This document shows, one piece after another, positions 58,726 to 64,000 of a stretch of DNA of 64,000 bases. Position 1 is the stretch's first letter, and each line of letters opens with the position of its first letter. The DNA lies in the NCBI GenBank assembly GCA_009761415.1, contig QUOL01000003.1, positions 62,001 to 126,000 on the forward strand, written 5' to 3'. The notes below the pieces were generated by a model. It did not search any database. It saw only the letters and a list, made by a program, of their open reading frames with translations, and had not been told where the DNA came from. This stretch comes from Sarcomyxa edulis. Its lineage: Eukaryota; Basidiomycota; Agaricomycetes; Agaricales; Mycenaceae. The translations under genes and the position numbers were made by a program.

Positions 58726-61240
58726 TCAACGTCTGTCTGTCTTGCCTCCTTTCCGCTTGCCAGCGAACAAATGTTTTGGCTGAAAACAAAAAGGTTACAA
58801 TCATAATCAGAAAAAGCGCTTCACGTGATGATAATTCGGGTGGTCGTACCATTTTGACTCTGATAGCGCGATCGCTCTCTCCAGCCTTCGCCAACATATT
58901 CCGTGGCCGTTGTCCCAGGTTGCGCAATTTGACAGCTCTGTTTGCTTGCTGAGAAATGAGGTGAATCGACAATCAGTTTTAAACGTGATGAGCACAAAAA
59001 GAAAAACACGCACAGCATCGTCCCGCATACCCGCAAGTTGACGATTCGATCGGGGTTCTCTCTTGTTGATAACACCACCCGTATTCGTCTTGACTCTCTT
59101 CGAAGGACCCTCCTCGCCATCCACATCCATCCATCCTTCTGGAGCTTCGTCACCATCTTCATCATCCATATCAACATCCTCGTCGTCTTCTTCGGGTCTC
59201 TTCCTCTTCCGCTCAACACCTTGCATCTTGGCCAGCATCTCCGCACGCTCCTGGATCCGACTGGGGTCCAACCCAGCTTTCGTCAACTCTGTCGTCAACT
59301 CCGAAAGAGTCCTCAACCCAGCCGTACGTGGAAGTCTCGATTGGTTCTTCTTCGACTTCTTGATGCTCTGGGATTTGATTTTGTGCGACAGGGATATCTG
59401 CGCTTCCGTGGCTTCACGCTCGTCGTCAGAGTCGAACTTGAGGGGGTCACGAATCAGTGTCAATGTTGAGAGATGGCGAAGAGTGACTTACCATGTCTGA
59501 CTCGTCATCATAGAATCCTTCAGCCTGTAATCTCTCTTCTTCTCGCTCAAGAGCCTCAAGCTTCTCGGCAATATCAAGATCGATGAAGTCAGCAATATTC
59601 TTGCCGTCCATGATTTCAGGAATGATATCCATCTTCCACTCGGGGTTCTCCAGCAAGTAGTCCTCTGCAGTGAAAAAAAGAAAATCAGTATCCACACCCA
59701 CAAAAAGAGACAAGACTCTCGTACGTCTCATGTTGATGTTGAACACTCCAGCACCACCCTCTTCCAACTCGATATCTCTCTGCAACCTCCTTCTCTCAGG
59801 ATCGTTCTTATCATACTTCTTCTTTTCCTTGACGCCCTCAGGTATGAACGCCGGTCTAACCACATCATCTCTCGCTTTAGGCTGAGCAACGTGGATCCTG
59901 TTGATAACCGAGTTGATCTTGCTGCCTTTAAGCTTCGCATCTACACGGTGCGCAAGCAACGCATCGCAAGCTTTGTTTTTGAGGTCCATGACACCTTCGT
60001 CGGAGTAACATGACACTTGAACGTGTTGGACGTCTTCCATCTCGATGATCTCTTGGACGAGGGCGCGGGAGTCGGGGTGTAAATCTTCGAGACGCATGAC
60101 GTCGACTTTGTTGATGACGAGGAGAGTGGGTTTGCCATTGAAGAGGGGTTTGATAGAGTGGAAAAGTTTGCACTGTAGATGGTCATAGTTCTTGTTTTAG
60201 AAAGGGGGATGAAGGAGCAGAGCAGAGGAGTAAAACACACCTGAGCCTCGACGGAATATCCACACTGTTCGCTCAAATCCATGAAATACAAAACACAACT
60301 CTTGAGATGAGCCAATGCAGTGATACTCTGCATCTCGATCGTGTTCATCTCTTCTAGAGGGTGATCCAAGATTCCAGGAGTATCGATGACCTGCCAACGG
60401 AGATACTTGTAATCTAAATGACCGACGAAGAGCGATTTGGTAGTGAAAGCGTAAGGTTGTACGTCTACATCTGCACGGGTGACTTTATTGATGAATGAAG
60501 ATTTTCCGACGTTGGGATACCCGCAGATGAGTAGGGTACGGGTGTTTGGGTCGATTGCGGGGAGACGGGAAATATGTTGGCGGACTTGCTCGAGGTAGGC
60601 AAGTGGGTCTTTTTGACGGCGCATGATGGTTGCCATACTGCGAATCATCTTCAGGTAAAAAAAAGTTGTGCGATAGGAACAGATAATGGCACGTACCGAC
60701 CGAGAGCAGCTTTTTTGAGCTGCTTGCAACGATACAGACTGTCACCAAATTTGAGGAGACGGACGTAATCCTTGGCGACCTGATCTATCAGATGGCGGGC
60801 TGTCCGTAGCTGACCCAGGGCGAGTTTGTAATGGTTCTTGTCGTAAAGCACGTTCATCAGGGAGGAAAGGAAAGGGTGTAGATCCTAAGATTGTCAAACA
60901 TATTAGAGGACTTGCCTTGCAGCATCCTTGCTATTTTATGCAAAAACTCACATCCAGCATAGGGAATTCAGTCAAAATGGCACCAAGTTTTTCGTCGAAT
61001 GTGTCTTGAGTAAACTTGACCTTGCGCATGTAAAAGTTGCGGATACGACTGATCTTGAAATTTTTATGGATAACCTAGGGTATACAAACTGCAATGTGAG
61101 TCCTCCGAGCGCCGTCTGTGTAGATGTGCTGATATAGTACGTACAGTTGGGGTTTTTCGCTGAGTTTTGGACAACACGATATCCAGAAAATCAGCCGCGG
61201 TGGGCACCGGGGCGATCGCCTTGAGACCGCTTGTCGACAT
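58726..61240 (-). CDS. NOG1: Nucleolar GTP-binding protein 1
   Basis: NOG1 is a GTPase needed for 60S ribosomal subunit assembly in the nucleolus. The ATG is at 61240 ([18 protein letters not shown]). The NOG1 N-terminal helical region follows ([39 protein letters not shown]). The GTPase motifs are [35 protein letters not shown] and NKVD. The C-terminal part is charged ([46 protein letters not shown]) and ends [17 protein letters not shown], a basic nucleolar-targeting type tail. About eight or nine exons were traced; all checked junctions are canonical. Confidence 0.95.
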
Positions 61241-61418
61241 GGTGGAAAGAAGAAGGGTAAGGGGGATCGGGAGGAGGAGAACGAGAAGTGTCGAACTGAG
61301 CGTTGCAGACGAACTCTGAAATTTTGAGAAATGCTTTCCCACGCGCGTCCACGTGGGACTATATTCTTATTTCGGTCGTATTTTCCGACCTTCATCCAAG
61401 TTCATGCCAATGCATCTA

Positions 61419-62421
61419 CTGGGCCTGACCCCGTAACGAGTCAGGTCACAGCATTTTTGAGATATCTCGACACTTAGACTAGCTACTCACATTCTGTAAA
61501 CACTGATGGATGGGAATATGAGTTTTAAAAACCATTGCATGGCACCTGTATTTTTACGAGATGAGACAAAAGGCAGATGAATATATTTCGAAAAAGTTCG
61601 AGATTTGAGGTATTTGGCAGTAACGAGTCGCGCGTCGGCAAGTACCGAAGGCTTCATCCTGGCGCGCTGATTGGGCAAAAACGCGTTTGGTGACTCTGGT
61701 CACCGGCATGTCACACCAGTCTACTTACTCTGAGTTCGGTCTTCGCTCTCTCTGTGCTTGCCCAAACCTCTCTCTAGCTCTCTGTCAGCATTCTGGTATT
61801 TCTTATGATATAGTTGAAGTGTTTCCAGACATTCCGCAATTTTTTTGGCTGGAGTTAAGTGAAACCACGAAAGAAAGAGTCATTCCGGAACTGATTTCTT
61901 ATTTCTTCACCAGCCCAAGTTATGAGAGCGACAAAAATGCGGTAAAGGTTAGGAACCTATCTGATACCTTCCAGGATAGGTGGCAAGAAAAATGCGGGGG
62001 CTCGTATAGCCTGTTCAGGTAGAACGAGATCAATAAAGTCAAAAGTCTGCCAGAATGAGGCCTGCCGACATTTTGCTGTATTTATGGCAAAATAGTATTC
62101 ACCTTACTGCCAAACTTCTTCCTTAGGACTATAGCAAGACCCTTTAGATATTCCAGATCACATTTAGGTGTGAAACAATTGTTTAACCTGTGCGGTGGCC
62201 AGGATAGTTTCTGGGGCGGCCCAAAATGGCAATTTTGGCCGAAATCGGGAGACATGGCTCACAGAATCTTGTCTTTCTCTGGCAGGACTTTGCGGGTAGT
62301 CTCAATTACTTGTACATATATCAATAATAGCTAGGCCTTGAGAATGTACTACTCAGAATTCCGATAGCGTGAGAGGCGTGAGCAGGGAGTACCAACTGAC
62401 TCGTTACTGGGTCATGCCCAG
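61419..62421. mobile_element. Non-autonomous TIR element, 1003 bp, TA-flanked
   Basis: The left end starts CTGGGCCTGACCCCGTAACG and continues AGTCAG. The reverse complement of the right end starts CTGGGCATGACCCAGTAACG and continues AGTCAG. That is two mismatches in 26 bases. Both ends abut a TA dinucleotide, as expected for a Tc1/mariner-like insertion. The interior has no transposase; the largest open frame (61687-62022) has no motif. Confidence 0.75.
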
Positions 62422-62423
62422 TA

Positions 62424-64000
62424 CTGTCGCGAGACCCTTATTGGAAATCGCGGACCTTTGCTTTCTTAAAATTATGGCTGCTACATGCTGACTATTTGAA
62501 GCCCTGTAGGAAAGCTGCACCCCCACTTTTGGCTAAAAGGCTCGTTTTCTAGATATTCTTGGTCGCTCTGGGTCTGGGATTTTGAGCAATTTGTTTCTCT
62601 ATGGTGGACACTATCGCTCATGTGTTGTGTTACAGCTGTCTCGCGCACGCCTAACGCACTGTCAACCTGATGAAAGACGATCTTGACACTTTTGACACGC
62701 CTCACTTGCGTACGACGGCATCTGCAACACCATCTAGTCTTGGCTTTGGAGTAGCTCCGTTCCCAACCATCACTTCTGCTTGAATACTTTTCAGAATCGA
62801 CGTGTATTCCCTGGAGAGCTGTACGTGCGTCGGTACAGCGTTTCTCGGAAAGATCCTAACGGTCATCAGACTTGACGTTCAATGGGAACTTGTTTCCCGC
62901 TACACGCGGGGTCGCTCACCGCAACCGAGAAACCATTTTGTGAACCCAAACGAATGGGATCATCCTCTTTTCCCCCGTATTTTGCGGCAGCAACAACCAC
63001 GACCATTATCCTAGATTGACCTAGCTAGCGTCAAAAAAATTGCCTCAGTCTAACTGGAAAGTGCGTTTCTCTCAATTTTTTTGCATAGTCAATCATTGTT
63101 CCTGTAGTTCACTCAGACTTATCTCCAAGAGAGAAAGCAAAAAAGTTATGTGTGATTGCCCTCAAGATCTGCCAACAGTTCCTTAGTCAGCACTTTGTGA
63201 TGGGTCAACGCCCTTTCACGTGGTGTTCATGATGAACAGCATGGTACCGTGGGCGGTCTGTACTATCATTTGCGGGGTCTTTCAAACCTAAATCGGGTTT
63301 CAAAATTCACAAAATATTCTGTATCTCTTTCCACAACAAAGCAATAAATCATAGGCTTCTTGAGAGAGTGCATATAGACCATATATATACGACTGTGAGC
63401 TTAGCACATCTAAATCTGAAGTGTGGAAAGGGCAGAGCATAGAAATGTGTCGATAGAGGCCAGTTTCAGAACTGGTAATTCCAAGATCTTGAGGACCAGA
63501 CGTTCCGGTAAAATACAACAAAGGATAGGGCACAATGATGGGCATCATTGGCTGTGTATCTGCTATCCCGATTCTGGATATGTGCCCTGCAAGTCGTTGA
63601 ATGTGCAAAAAGGAGGTCAAGTTGCAAGATAGACGTGACATCAGGGAAAGGGTGATTCAATCTCCGCTTGCATCACAGGCGCGTCGCGTCTTGCCGGCTT
63701 TTCAAAAAAGCTCTCCTCGCTGAGATCCTCTAGTGGCAGGCCATTTGTGGGTGTCGGTTGCTGGCCGTGCCCAAATGAAAATGGCCCGCTCAAAGAGATC
63801 TAAAGTTGAAGCCTCTCTAGATGAAGACACTCTCATTGAATTCATGATTCCCGGTCTTCGTGAATCGTGATCCCTCTACCTTATTTTACTTACATCACTT
63901 TTTGACCCTACCGTATACTCATTATACTCATATAGTCTCACTAGTATGGATATCTGTAGCTCTAGTCATAACAATTGTATCCTTTTGTCGCCTCTTGACC
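62424..64000. other. Gene-poor right end
   Basis: A minus frame at 63300-63641 and short plus frames lack motifs and splice support. A basic 31-codon ATG frame near 63776 is too short to call. Confidence 0.4.

Noticed and set aside
61687..62022. 111-codon frame inside the second TIR element
   Set aside because: No transposase motif and no ATG-led domain. Kept only as part of the element.

Overview
The window looks like nuclear DNA of a filamentous basidiomycete, probably an Agaricomycete. Genes are densely packed on both strands and cut by many introns of about 45-75 nt. The gene set is typical of that group: a Ras-associated adenylate cyclase with LRRs, an atypical G-alpha, MYND proteins, DUF4246 and beta-trefoil proteins. 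All gene models below were spliced by eye from GT/GC...AG signals, reading-frame continuity and remembered family motifs. Nothing was aligned by software.

Layout. 1-1020: 5' part of an F-box gene (-). 3222-8968: adenylate cyclase (+). 9195-10150: proline iminopeptidase (-). 11386-14524: two divergent, nearly identical beta-trefoil genes. 14902-15911: a MYND plus CCCH zinc-finger gene (+). 16233-17640: a securin-like gene (+). 18934-20500: an orphan gene and its decayed tandem copy. 21327-24887: secreted GH2 beta-mannosidase (+). 25333-26950: RAD1 checkpoint clamp (+), convergent with COG2 (27129-30479, -). 31322-32277: a second MYND gene (+). 32787-35449: a DUF4246 gene (-). 35620-36693: a non-autonomous DNA transposon. 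37008-37854: an orphan gene (+). 38259-39213: atypical SDR (+). 39276-39889: an orphan gene (-). 40117-40890: glyoxalase I (-). 42270-43018: a further beta-trefoil-like gene (-). 46943-49266: G-alpha (+). 49665-50450: DUF1349 protein (+). 52846-56206: aminopeptidase P (+). 56750-58292: GRE2-like reductase (-). 58726-61240: NOG1 (-). 61419-62421: a second TIR element. The stretches 1250-3200, 43-46.9 kb, 50.5-52.8 kb and 62.4-64 kb hold no gene I can defend.

Functional links are loose, as expected for a fungal chromosome. The G-alpha and adenylate cyclase could both act in cAMP signalling. Glyoxalase I and the GRE2-like reductase both belong to methylglyoxal/aldehyde detoxification families. 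RAD1, COG2, NOG1 and securin are housekeeping genes. The accessory layer is the beta-trefoil genes, the orphan genes and the transposons.

The most striking structural feature is splicing. At least eight and perhaps nine introns must start with GC rather than GT to keep conserved motifs intact. Several exons are tiny, including two adjacent 9-nt exons that together encode the switch II region of the G-alpha.
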